Shown here: one piece after another, positions 26,031 through 34,206 of the stretch
Numbering within the stretch: position 1 is the first letter of the stretch
Layout of the letters: the number at the start of each line of letters is the position of its first letter
From: CAVURS01 sp963795385
GTDB taxonomy: Bacteria > Actinomycetota > Actinomycetes > Actinomycetales > CAVURS01
NCBI GenBank assembly: GCA_963795385.1
Contig: CAWCHK010000014.1
Span: 744,001 to 808,000 of the forward strand
Reading direction: 5' to 3'
Length of the DNA stretch: 64,000 nucleotides
Notes under the pieces: model-generated
Told to the model about the DNA's origin: nothing
The model's input: the letters and a program-made list of their open reading frames with translations, nothing else
Database searches by the model: none
Position numbers and translations under genes: made by a program

Positions 26031-26909
26031 GTGATCATCGACGACGACTCGCCTCTCCCTGGGACCGAGGTTCACTACCTGCGATCACGGCACGTCGACG
26101 AGGAGTTCAAGATCGTCGTCGGGCATTGCACGCCTCCCGAGACGCCCAATACGCCGGTGCTCTTCGTGGGCGATGCCCTGGGGTCCGTGGGCACGGCTGT
26201 CGAGATCGTCCGGCTACTTCAGGTGTGTGAACACATTCCGGCGCTGCTCGTGGTCGGCATCGGGTACCGGGTTGCCACGACCGAGGCGTCCTTCGAGCCG
26301 CGAGCGCGCGACTTCACCCCCACCTTCGACGCCCGCGAGGTGGACGCAGACCCGGCGATGCGCGGCGGGGCCGGCGCGTTCCTGGCGTTCGTGCGCGACG
26401 AGCTCAAGCCGTGGGTGGGCGAGCGGTACGGCGTGGACCCGGACAACTCTGCGTTCTTCGGGGATTCCTACGGTGCGCTCTTCGCGGCGTACACCCTGCT
26501 CACCGAGCCCACGACGTTCCGTGGCTACGGCCTGGGCAGTCCCTCGCTGGACTGGGATCGAGAACTCATGTTCGCCTACGAGGCCAGGTACGCCGACACG
26601 CACGACGACCTGCCGGCGAAGGTCTTCGTCTCCGTGGGTGAGTACGAGAACCCGGCCGGAGACCGGCGTTTCGACCAACAACGGCCACCGGCGACACCGG
26701 CAGCCGACGTGGTCATCGACGGTGGCCCTGACGACGCTCCAGGAGCAGATGCGGTGGTCGATGCAGAGCGCTTCGTTGCGCTACTGCGTAGTCGTGGCTA
26801 TCCGAGTCTGGACATCGAACTCGAAGTCCTCGCCGGCGAGTACCACGTGACCGCTCCGCCAACGAACCTGTCCAGAGCGGTGCGCTATCTCTTCGGCGCT
26901 CCGCGCTGA
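26031..26909 (+). CDS. Alpha/beta hydrolase, esterase (Fes/IroE-like) fold
   Basis: A 292-residue predicted hydrolase. The nucleophile elbow is FGDSYGALF (Ser in G-D-S-Y-G), preceded by VLFVGDALG and IPALLVVGIGY; the likely catalytic His is in GEYHVT near the C-terminus. It resembles esterase D/enterobactin esterase-type proteins (PF00756). GTG start, weak ribosome site. Nothing clear lies in the 245 bp before it. Confidence 0.78.
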   Translation: MIIDDDSPLPGTEVHYLRSRHVDEEFKIVVGHCTPPETPNTPVLFVGDALGSVGTAVEIVRLLQVCEHIPALLVVGIGYRVATTEASFEPRARDFTPTFDAREVDADPAMRGGAGAFLAFVRDELKPWVGERYGVDPDNSAFFGDSYGALFAAYTLLTEPTTFRGYGLGSPSLDWDRELMFAYEARYADTHDDLPAKVFVSVGEYENPAGDRRFDQQRPPATPAADVVIDGGPDDAPGADAVVDAERFVALLRSRGYPSLDIELEVLAGEYHVTAPPTNLSRAVRYLFGAPR

Positions 26910-26988
26910 CTCTGTGACCGCGGTCAGGATGCGCAGTGATCGGCTAGCGGATCAGACCTATGTGGGCGAGCGGTGATGCAGCTGAAGG

Positions 26989-28065
26989 TCACAGGGCGGC
27001 GAGGTCGCCGGCGCTCAGGCCGTCGAGGCCCAGGGTCGCCAGCGTGCGTGCTCCTTCGGCGCGGAAGTCCCGCGCCAGTACGACCGAGGCCATGGTGATC
27101 AGCGCGTCCATCGTCGGAGTCTTCACGCCTACTCGCCCGGCCAGGTCGGTCAAGAAGACCAGTGAGTAGCCGACGTCCTCGGTCAGGTAGCGGCTGTCGA
27201 GCTGGCTCTGAGCGCCGATCCCGAGGAAGCCCGGTGCCGTGGAGTAGGCGGTCGAGTAGTTCGCCTCACGCATGTATCCCTGCACGACCCCGAGCTCGGG
27301 GTCCGACAGCACTCGCACCCCGAGCGCCGCGCCGATGGCGATCCGCTCCCGGTCGACCGCCTCGATCGCCCGGCCGACGGCCTCGGTGACGCCCTCCTCG
27401 TAGAACAGGAACTCGCCGGCGCCCCGCTCGATGACACCTGTGTTGAGGAGGGTCACCGCGGGATGGATCACCGGGTTGCCGTTCTGCAGGGTGGTCTGGA
27501 AGACGCTGTCGGCGGCCTGCGTCGCGGGGTAGACGTCGTGGATCATCGACAGGAGTCGGTCGGTGCCCGAGCGCGGCAGCGCGGCGACGAGCACGCCGGC
27601 GTCCAGCTTGTGGAAGACGTTCACCGTTCCTGGCGCGACGATGCGAACCGCGTACGGCAGGGTGCTGGTCTCGCCCACCGTGATCGTCGTGTCGTCCAGC
27701 GCCAGGCCCGCAGTGCGCTTGAACGTGATCGCGCCGGCGCACGAGGCCGGGCAGATCAGCACCACCTGGCCCGGCACGAGATGCGGCGCCACGGCCGCCG
27801 CCTGGTGCTCGGTGCTGTACGCGGGCCCCACCAGCACGATCAGGTCGGCCCCGTCCAGGGCCTCACCGCTGTCGTGCCCGGCGTAGGCGATCTCAGCGAA
27901 CCCCTCGATCTCACCGGTGGCGTGGATACCCCCCGCGGCCGCGACATCGGCCACGTGGTTGGGGAAGTGGGGACTGTCGTAGAGCCGCACGGTGTGCCCG
28001 TGGTCGGCGAAGTCGAAGGCGGTCGCGAGACCACCATTGCCAGATCCGACGACGGTGACGTACAT
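26989..28065 (-). CDS. NAD/NADP octopine/nopaline dehydrogenase family protein
   Basis: A 358-residue opine-dehydrogenase-like oxidoreductase. Rossmann motif VVGSGNGGLATA at the N-terminus; FQTTLQNGNPVIHPAVTLLN carries the catalytic His of the family, and EDVGYSLVFLTDLAGRVGVKTP closes the C-terminal helical domain. Relatives condense an amino acid with a keto acid or make opine metallophores. ATG 28065 used; a GTG at 28074 is possible. Last normal chromosomal gene before the accessory island. Confidence 0.82.
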   Translation of the reverse strand: MYVTVVGSGNGGLATAFDFADHGHTVRLYDSPHFPNHVADVAAAGGIHATGEIEGFAEIAYAGHDSGEALDGADLIVLVGPAYSTEHQAAAVAPHLVPGQVVLICPASCAGAITFKRTAGLALDDTTITVGETSTLPYAVRIVAPGTVNVFHKLDAGVLVAALPRSGTDRLLSMIHDVYPATQAADSVFQTTLQNGNPVIHPAVTLLNTGVIERGAGEFLFYEEGVTEAVGRAIEAVDRERIAIGAALGVRVLSDPELGVVQGYMREANYSTAYSTAPGFLGIGAQSQLDSRYLTEDVGYSLVFLTDLAGRVGVKTPTMDALITMASVVLARDFRAEGARTLATLGLDGLSAGDLAAL

Positions 28066-28306
28066 GTCCGACACCGTAGACCGCCTGGGTCGTTATGCCG
28101 CCACTGTGCCTGCCTGATCCAGGACGCCCTTCTCTCCGGTCTGCAATCTCCTGCAAGGCGTGGGCTTGGTCTCGGTGGGCTTCGTGACTGCGCGTGGGGC
28201 TGGTCGTGGACATCGAGAGTGCTCCCTGCTCGTGTGCGGTGCTGGTCTGCGGGTTGGCCGGTCCGCCGTCTGTGGTGAGTCGGCGGACCGGCCTCGGGCC
28301 GGGCGA

Positions 28307-28652
28307 TCAGGCGGCGCGGGGTGCCTTGCGCTTCGGTTTGGGCAGGAGCAGCTGCTCGACCTCACTGAGCGGGTAGCCCCACTCCCGCAGCACGTCGACG
28401 ATGCGGGCGTCCCAGGCGTCGGGGTGACGCCAGGTGTGCTCGTCGGCCTGGCCTTCCCAGGCGGCCAGGACGGCCGCGAGGGCGAGCATGATGGCCCGCT
28501 TAGGTGTCTGGCTTCCGGCCTGCTCGGCCAGGGCCTGGCAGTCTCTGGAGCCGCTGGTCGCTGCGGCCGTCTCGCCAGCGATGAGCTGTCGAAGCGCGGC
28601 GTCTGGGGCTCCTCGAGCGGTTACTGACCCGGCACCTCAGCATCGAGGTACG
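28307..28652 (-). pseudogene. ParB-like plasmid partition protein, C-terminal remnant
   Basis: About 115 codons open on the minus strand with no start of their own: APDAALRQLIAGETAAA, then ALAAVLAAWEGQADEHTWR and EWGYPLSEVEQLLLPKP, ending in TAG-region 28307. The pattern (small helical region, W-E, HTWR, GY-LS-VEQLL) is like the C-terminus of ParB proteins from actinobacterial plasmids and integrative elements. The N-terminal nuclease and HTH domains are missing. Probably a trace of an old mobile element. Confidence 0.5.
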
Positions 28653-28814
28653 GGTCGAAGCCCTCGCGCGTGCGGGTTGTCCGGGCCATGTGCTTCGCGC
28701 CGGCCGCAGTCGCGTCCAGCATGGTGGTGTGCGTCCGGCCCGGTGATGGGCGTGGCGTAGGGGTGTAGGGCGGCCACCGCGTGATCTCTTCGAGAGACCT
28801 ACCAAGTCGACTCG

Positions 28815-28966
28815 ATGGAGAACCCGATGGCCGCCATGCCCAGTATTGATCCTGCCCGTTTCGTCCGCGAGCAGCTGGAGTCCGCCTCGCCGGACCTGCT
28901 GCGTGAGCTGTTGCCCACGTTCATCGAGGTGTTGATGTCGGCCGAGGCCGACGCCGTGTGCGGCGG
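28815..28966 (+). mobile_element. IS256-family transposase, N-terminal fragment
   Basis: The reading from 28815 gives IDPARFVREQLESASPDLL and LLPTFIEVLMSAEADAVCGG, the N-terminus of IS256-type (mutator) transposases. It stops matching at about 28966, where the sequence changes into an antisense IS30 fragment. The DDE catalytic core is absent, so it is a dead scrap. Confidence 0.7.
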
Positions 28967-29105
28967 CGCCGATGATGAGATCCCCTTCCCAGTGACCTGG
29001 GACTGCTCGTGAGTCTGCGGCGACTGGCCGCTGGCTGATTGGCTTCATCAGGTCAACAAACCGCGGCCGGCGGGCATCTGGTTGCTTGCGGGGCTTCAGC
29101 TATGA
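28967..29105 (-). mobile_element. IS30-family transposase fragment
   Basis: On the minus strand KQPDARRPRFVDLMKPISQR is followed by VPGHWEGDLIIGA, the diagnostic start of the IS30 DDE domain (first Asp in GDL). The match ends abruptly at about 28967 where IS256 sequence begins. Only about 45 codons remain. Confidence 0.75.
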
Positions 29106-29221
29106 GCACACGTCGGGTGCAGCTCCCAGCGGACCGACCTTCTGCTCGAGGACGTCACGCCCCGGGTCCAGTTGGCCTGACGGGGGCATCTGGAACGGGC
29201 TGCGGCCGTCGACAACCTCGG

Positions 29222-29628
29222 AAGAGGTGATATATCGTGACAAGGCTTGTTTCGAAGAGACGTCGAAGACTGGAACCGCCTTGACCGGCGGGTGTCATGG
29301 GCACGCCAACACACCGCACGCCGCCAAGGACCAGTATGGGCAGTCCGGCATCGGTTATGACGGCTACCAGGATTGTGTGGGTAGCTTCGCAACGCAGAAG
29401 GTGTGTGTGAAGTTGCAGGAGCGCGACTACTACGGGGTCTACTACGACCGGTCGACTTTGGTGTGCGGCCGAGAAACGGTCGCGACCCACACGTACTTCG
29501 GTAGGTGGGCAAGTTGCGCTGCGGCGCGGCACGGCACGTTCAGGACGTTCGCCGAGGGTGTCGTCTATCCGGACGCCGGCCTTCCCGAGACGTCCGTGGG
29601 CACCTCGTACAGTGCGACCCTCTGTTAG
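29222..29628 (+). pseudogene. Cys-rich secreted-type protein, N-terminus lost
   Basis: About 135 codons with good coding character and seven Cys, Tyr- and Gly-rich: KDQYGQSGIGYDGYQDCVGS, QKVCVKLQERDYYGVYYD, HTYFGRWASCAAARHGTFR, ending SYSATLC. This is the composition of small exported actinobacterial proteins that end in a Cys. The frame runs upstream to 29086, but that part overlaps IS-related DNA and lacks a signal peptide, so the true start was probably lost at the IS junction. GC is lower than in neighbouring genes. Function unknown. Confidence 0.5.
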
Positions 29629-29636
29629 GCCCGGCA

Positions 29637-30266
29637 ATGCCAAGCCCTGACTGGACGATTGATCTGGCCGCGACGTCGGCCAACTCCCGCGCCGACGAGG
29701 CTGGCCGTCCAGCTCGCGCGACAATGATCCGTGGGAGCTACAACCTGTCGGGTCAGGTCGCGTTCGCCCCCCGCTCCGTCGAGTTCTGGTTTTCCGGACA
29801 AGCACCGGGTGTGACCGACTGGTGGCGAGCGGAAGTCATGGGGCAGCCAATCTGGATTGAGGGTCCCGGCGGGATCATCGTTCTGTCCGAGGGTGGAGAT
29901 GCAACGCGGATAGCAGCCGACGAGCCAGCGGTCTTCCGCCATCCGGTTCCTGAACTCACCGCGCTCCGGAACGCGGCCGCGGCTGCGGCCTGGCTCGACG
30001 CGAGCCACCGCATCAACAATCACGTCTCTCCAACCCGGTGGAGGGACCGTCCGGCCGATCTGACCGATTCCATTGCGGGGCAGCCTTCCCTAGAGATCGT
30101 TGCCGATCAGGAGTCGGGGTTCGTGCTCAATGTCAATGCAGTCGGACAGCGCGGCCCCTTGCAGCTGGCCGTCGAGAGGTTTGAGATCGTCCCCCTTGAT
30201 CGCGCCAGGTTTGAGTACGAAGGGCCAACAGCTCGATGGCCGGGCCCCTGGTCCGGGCCGCTCTGA
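29637..30266 (+). CDS. Hypothetical protein
   Basis: A 209-residue protein I do not recognise. It has no signal peptide or membrane helix; the middle (FAPRSVEFWFSGQAPGVTDW, PGGIIVLSEGGDATRIA) looks beta-rich, and the end is Pro/Trp-rich (ARWPGPWSGPL). The ATG lies 8 bp after the stop of the Cys-rich protein, suggesting one transcript. Lower GC than surroundings and location next to IS scraps point to recent acquisition. Confidence 0.55.
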   Translation: MPSPDWTIDLAATSANSRADEAGRPARATMIRGSYNLSGQVAFAPRSVEFWFSGQAPGVTDWWRAEVMGQPIWIEGPGGIIVLSEGGDATRIAADEPAVFRHPVPELTALRNAAAAAAWLDASHRINNHVSPTRWRDRPADLTDSIAGQPSLEIVADQESGFVLNVNAVGQRGPLQLAVERFEIVPLDRARFEYEGPTARWPGPWSGPL

Positions 30267-30499
30267 CGCCCCGTCAGCGGAGGGACAAGGCTGGGGGACA
30301 TCCAGCAGCCGATCGAGCGCGGACTGGGCAAGTTGCCCGTGCTGCCTGGCTTCTGCCAACCGGCGCTTCGGTCACGGATATGAGGGAGAGTTGGTGGGTG
30401 ACGATCCGAGCGAGTCGCCGAAGTTGTCACCTGCCAGCGCACTGAGGTGCGAGCCGAAGTGGGCGACCCACAGGCGGGCGTCATCCTCAGGCTTGGATG

Positions 30500-31406
30500 T
30501 CAGGGCGCGGAGCGGGAGGCGCGTGCGCATCGTGGCCTGGGCATTCGAAGCTCGAGCGCCTGACGGCCGTCTTCACTCGTAGTGAGGACGCGCTGGTCGC
30601 CGACCCTGCGTCGCACCATGGACGACTTTTCCAGCCCCAAGACCGTGACGAGCGCGTCACCCGAGCCGGTGAGCTTGATGTCTCCCTGTATGGTCTCGAC
30701 CTCCACGAGAACGTGGTTCAGGCCATCGAAGACCTCGCCCCCGCGCCCGGGGGACGGCATGCCGATCGGGCCGGTCAATTCGGAGATGTAGAGGAACGGT
30801 GCCACCTCGAGCCGTGGGAAGCCGGTCGAGAGGACCTCCACGGCCTCTCGCGACGGAACGCCGGACACGTGAAGGAGTCGTTCTACGCCGGGGAACCGTC
30901 CGGCCAGGTCAGGGGCGAACACCGCCTCGATCGTGTCGGCGGCCAGGATCAGGGTGTCGACGTGGAACGTGTTGCATAGGTCGACGATGTCCCGGCCGTC
31001 CGACGAGCCGCCGAGCGGCAGGACCGACCATCCGCACCGGCGGACAACCTCGTAGATGCAAGCGAAGGTCACGCTCAGGCTTCGGCGCGGCACCCCGATA
31101 AGGCAGATGTGCGCCGCCTCCGTCAGCCCGCGGTCCCTTAGGGTCTCGATGCCTGCGGCGATCCCGGACTCAACAAGGTCTAGGGGGTGCTTGATGAGCT
31201 CGGCCTCCCCGAGAGCGTCGCGCGTTCGCGCAAGAACGAACTGGTCGGAATTGTGGATCTCCGTGTCACTCGGTGCCACCGTCAGTCCGAGCTGCTGCAC
31301 GGCGTTCTCGAGTACGCCGCTCGCAGCGCGGTATCGCTCGTCCTGGCGGGCGCGACGCGCGTAGAGGGCTGCGGTGTCGGTCGACGAGGACCTGGTGATC
31401 GACCAT
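30500..31406 (-). pseudogene. PaaK/LuxE-like adenylate-forming enzyme, degenerate
   Basis: From the ATG at 31406 the first 9 codons (MVDHQVLVD) are followed by a one-base shift near 31381, then about 290 codons with PaaK-type features: GWSVLPLGGSSDGRDIVDL, HVDTLILAADTIEAVF, FLYISELTGPIGMPSP and SMVRRRVGDQRVL (compare L-RYRTGD). Where PaaK has the ATP loop SSGTTG this protein has TRDALG. The frameshift and lost loop suggest a dead or neofunctionalised gene. Upstream is an aminotransferase tail, so a small biosynthetic cluster has decayed here. Confidence 0.6.
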
Positions 31407-31415
31407 CGGAATCCC

Positions 31416-31560
31416 TTACTTGTCCACGATCGTGTTGATCACGGTGGCTAGGCCGCGAATCTCGTCGGAGCTGTGGCTGGCCGAGGTCGCCACCCTGATG
31501 ATCGGCCTACCAACCTGCCGACCGCCAGCTCTTCGGTGAGGTGGTGAACGGCGCGGGGCG
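31416..31560 (-). pseudogene. PLP-dependent aminotransferase-like C-terminal remnant
   Basis: The minus strand encodes PIIRVATSASHSSDEIRGLA and a TAA at 31416-31418, which looks like the end of fold-type I PLP enzymes (alpha-oxoamine synthase or cysteine-desulfurase-like, RVS-SH-T-EEI). Upstream HHLTEELAVGRLVGR is in a different frame, implying a shift, and nothing of the catalytic domain remains. Ten bases separate its stop from the PaaK-like ATG. Confidence 0.4.
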
Positions 31561-31569
31561 ACGGACTGC

Positions 31570-32577
31570 CTACTCCTCGAACCGCGCTACGACCGCCAGC
31601 ACCCGGCGGTTCGTCGTCGAGTCTGCGGGCAGCCGGAGCTTGGTGAAGATCGAGCTCACCAGAGGCTCGACCGTCTTGATGCTGAGATGCAGTCGCTCGG
31701 CGATCGCCTTGTTCGACAGGCCTTGGGCCATCAGGTCGAGGACCTGGTTCTCCCGCGGAGACAGGGTCGCCAGCCCGCCGGCCGCACGGGTCTCCTCGAC
31801 GACCCGGGCCAGGCTCAGGCGGGCCACGATCCAGCCGGCGGTCAGCGGCACGATGGGGGTGGTCAGCAGACCCAGCCGCGGCGACTGCCAGACCGCGAGG
31901 CCGAGCAGCAGAGCGGCGGTGGTGACACCGACCGCAGCCGCCAGCAGGGCGAGCTGGCTGCGCAGCACACCGTTGGCCCGTCGCCAGCGGGCACCGACTC
32001 CGACCACCCAGGTCACCTGGAAGAGCGCGTACGCCGGGTGGGCAACGACATCCCAGACCTGCTGAGCTGCGTGCCCCCCGCCGAACCCGAGAGGGTGCGC
32101 CGTCCGGACGCCCGCTGCGTCGTACTCGACCGGCCACAGCGCCGACATCAACGAGCACATGATCGCAACGACGACGATCGCGATCCCGACGCGGCGCCAA
32201 CCGCGCGACAGGAACTGCCCCTCGGGGAAGCACAGCACCGCCCACGTGATCATCGCCAGGATCAGGGCGATCGGCCAGACACCGAGCCATCCCCACCAAG
32301 GGCTGGGATCGCCGCTCGAGTGATGCGCGACCTGGCGACCGAGGAACAGGACGCCCTCGAGTATGCCCACCGCCGCGAAGAACAGCGCCTCACGCTGGCC
32401 GGGTCGCACCAGGAGCGTCCACGCCGCCACGCCGCCGAACGCGACCGCGAGCAGACCGTTGTGGATGTTGGCCAGCCAGATGCCGTGGGCCAACCCGGTC
32501 GACACCAGGGCCACGACCGCACCGATGACCAGCAGCGGCATCAGGAGATCCACGTGCCGCGGCTGCGCTGTCTGCAT
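31570..32577 (-). CDS. LuxR family regulator with N-terminal membrane domain
   Basis: A 335-residue protein: seven or so membrane helices (LLMPLLVIGAVVALVSTGLA, IALILAMITWAVLCF and others) followed by a C-terminal LuxR helix-turn-helix, LSPRENQVLDLMAQGLSNKA with IKTVEPLVSSIFTKL. It has no kinase or receiver domain, so it is a membrane-tethered regulator. Divergent from the membrane protein at 32722, its likely target. ATG 32577 chosen as first Met before the first helix. Confidence 0.8.
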   Translation of the reverse strand: MQTAQPRHVDLLMPLLVIGAVVALVSTGLAHGIWLANIHNGLLAVAFGGVAAWTLLVRPGQREALFFAAVGILEGVLFLGRQVAHHSSGDPSPWWGWLGVWPIALILAMITWAVLCFPEGQFLSRGWRRVGIAIVVVAIMCSLMSALWPVEYDAAGVRTAHPLGFGGGHAAQQVWDVVAHPAYALFQVTWVVGVGARWRRANGVLRSQLALLAAAVGVTTAALLLGLAVWQSPRLGLLTTPIVPLTAGWIVARLSLARVVEETRAAGGLATLSPRENQVLDLMAQGLSNKAIAERLHLSIKTVEPLVSSIFTKLRLPADSTTNRRVLAVVARFEE

Positions 32578-32721
32578 GGGTTCATGGTGGCGGACGGGCG
32601 GCTTCACGCTCACAGGGTTAACCCTGCAATGCCCCGGGATCACGATCTCCGGGGAAACCCCCGCAGCGGCGGCCCGGCGTAGCCCGCAGCCTGAGTGCAG
32701 TCCATCCGAAGGAGCTGCGCC

Positions 32722-33306
32722 ATGTCCGTCGCCATCCAGACCACCATCCCCGTCGATCCCGACCTCGACCAGCCCACCCGCCGCATGCTCGACGCAACAC
32801 TCCTGCTGGCGCCGCTCGCCTACCTGGCCCTCGACTGCTCCTACGCCGTACGCGGCTGGGACGACGGACCGACCGCCGCCCTTCACCTCGTCGCCGCAGC
32901 CCTCTACGGCCTCGCTGCACTCAAGGTGGTCTCAATGACCCGTGGCCGCGGGCAGGCCGCTCTGCTGGTGGTCGCCGTGCTCGGGCTCGTCGGCAACGCC
33001 GGCGTCGGCGAGAACACCCTGCACATCGCGGCGGGGGGCAACGACCTCTTCGATGCCTCCGGCCCGGCCAACGCCTTCAAGGCGATGGGCTTCTTCTTCC
33101 CCCTCACCTTCCTCCTGGCCGCAGTGCTCCTTCGCCGCCGTACGCCGGCGTGGTGGTCCCCGCTGCTCGCCCTTGGCGCGCTGCTGTTCCCCATCGCCCA
33201 TGTCGCCAACATCTCGTGGCTCGCGATCGTCGACGCTCTGGTGATGCTCGCAGCACTGGGAACCTGCACGGCGCTGGTTCGCGTCGACGCCGAGCAGCGC
33301 GCCTGA
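32722..33306 (+). CDS. Hypothetical membrane protein
   Basis: A 194-residue protein with about five membrane helices (LLLAPLAYLALDCSYAV, ALLVVAVLGLVGNAGVG, FFFPLTFLLAAVLL and others). No family recognised. Good ribosome site AAGGAG 8 bases before the ATG. Probably regulated by the divergent membrane-bound LuxR protein. Confidence 0.7.
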   Translation: MSVAIQTTIPVDPDLDQPTRRMLDATLLLAPLAYLALDCSYAVRGWDDGPTAALHLVAAALYGLAALKVVSMTRGRGQAALLVVAVLGLVGNAGVGENTLHIAAGGNDLFDASGPANAFKAMGFFFPLTFLLAAVLLRRRTPAWWSPLLALGALLFPIAHVANISWLAIVDALVMLAALGTCTALVRVDAEQRA

Positions 33307-33437
33307 GCCGAGCCGTAGCACTGCTGGGCCGTCGTCGATCGCTTGACTGCCACCACCCGACGTCCTCGACCTGAGCGCGATATCCGTCGGCAGGCGTGGT
33401 CTAGCGTGTTGGCCCGACGGCGGTGGGAGGTGGCGGC

Positions 33438-34172
33438 GTGGCTCATCTGGAGCTGTCGGACCTGTTCCGATCGCTGGACCTGACCGGGGTTCTCGCCAAC
33501 GCCGTCCTGGGCGGAGTGATCGCCCGCCACGAGAAGCTGGACCCGATCGGCTTCGTCACCTTGGCGGTGCTGTCCGGGCTGGGCGGTGGGTTGATCCGTG
33601 ACGTGCTGCTGCAGCACGGCCCGCCCGTCGCGCTCACGGACTATGCGTACTTGCTGACCGCTTTCGCTGGTGCCGCAGTGAGTTTCGTCATTCGGGTCCG
33701 GGGGAGGCTCTGGGATGCCCTGTGGCCGGTCATCGATGCCCTTGCGCTCGGGACCTGGGCTGCGGCGGGCGCCCAGAAGACCCTCGCGGTCGGACTGGGC
33801 TGGCTGCCGGCGATCCTTCTCGGCACGATCACCGCGGTCGGCGGAGGAGCTGTGCGCGACGTCGTACTGCGCCGCGTCCCGGGAGTCCTTGGCGGCAACA
33901 CCTTGTACGCGACGTGTGCCATCGCCGGCAGCGGCGTGCTGGTCGTCCTGTCCGACCACGGCCATCCGAACGTGGGCCTGGTCGGCGCAACGGTGATCGG
34001 TGCCGGCCTGTGCCTGCTCGCTCGATGGCGCGGCTGGATCCTGCCGAGCGCGGACGCCTGGTCGCCGGCCCGAGTCATCCGGACGTCGTACCGGGACCGG
34101 CGCCGGCAGCGCCGCGCACGCCGCGGACCGTCACCCCAGCGAGGCCAGACCGGGACCGAAGAGAATTGGTGA
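33438..34172 (+). CDS. TRIC-type cation channel family protein (UPF0126)
   Basis: A 244-residue membrane protein with the duplicated three-helix unit of prokaryotic TRIC channels. Each half has its glycine turn: LSGLGGGLIRDVLL and ITAVGGGAVRDVVL. Relatives are K+-selective trimeric channels. GTG 33438 is chosen because GGGAGG lies 8 bases upstream. The C-terminal 35 residues are strongly basic (RDRRRQRRARRG), probably cytoplasmic. Confidence 0.87.
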   Translation: MAHLELSDLFRSLDLTGVLANAVLGGVIARHEKLDPIGFVTLAVLSGLGGGLIRDVLLQHGPPVALTDYAYLLTAFAGAAVSFVIRVRGRLWDALWPVIDALALGTWAAAGAQKTLAVGLGWLPAILLGTITAVGGGAVRDVVLRRVPGVLGGNTLYATCAIAGSGVLVVLSDHGHPNVGLVGATVIGAGLCLLARWRGWILPSADAWSPARVIRTSYRDRRRQRRARRGPSPQRGQTGTEENW

Positions 34173-34206
34173 ACCCGCCACTCCTGCAACGAGACTGGCC
34201 GTAGGC

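Noticed and set aside
28620..28740. A minus-strand frame ending REGFDPYLDAEVPGQ next to the ParB-like remnant.
   Set aside because: Looks like a gene end but I could not assign it to any family; kept out of the feature list.
30372..30530. A 52-codon minus-strand reading (MRTRLPLRALTSKPEDDARL...) overlapping the end of the PaaK-like remnant.
   Set aside because: Short, no homology I recognise, overlaps the remnant out of frame; it cannot be told from chance in this region.
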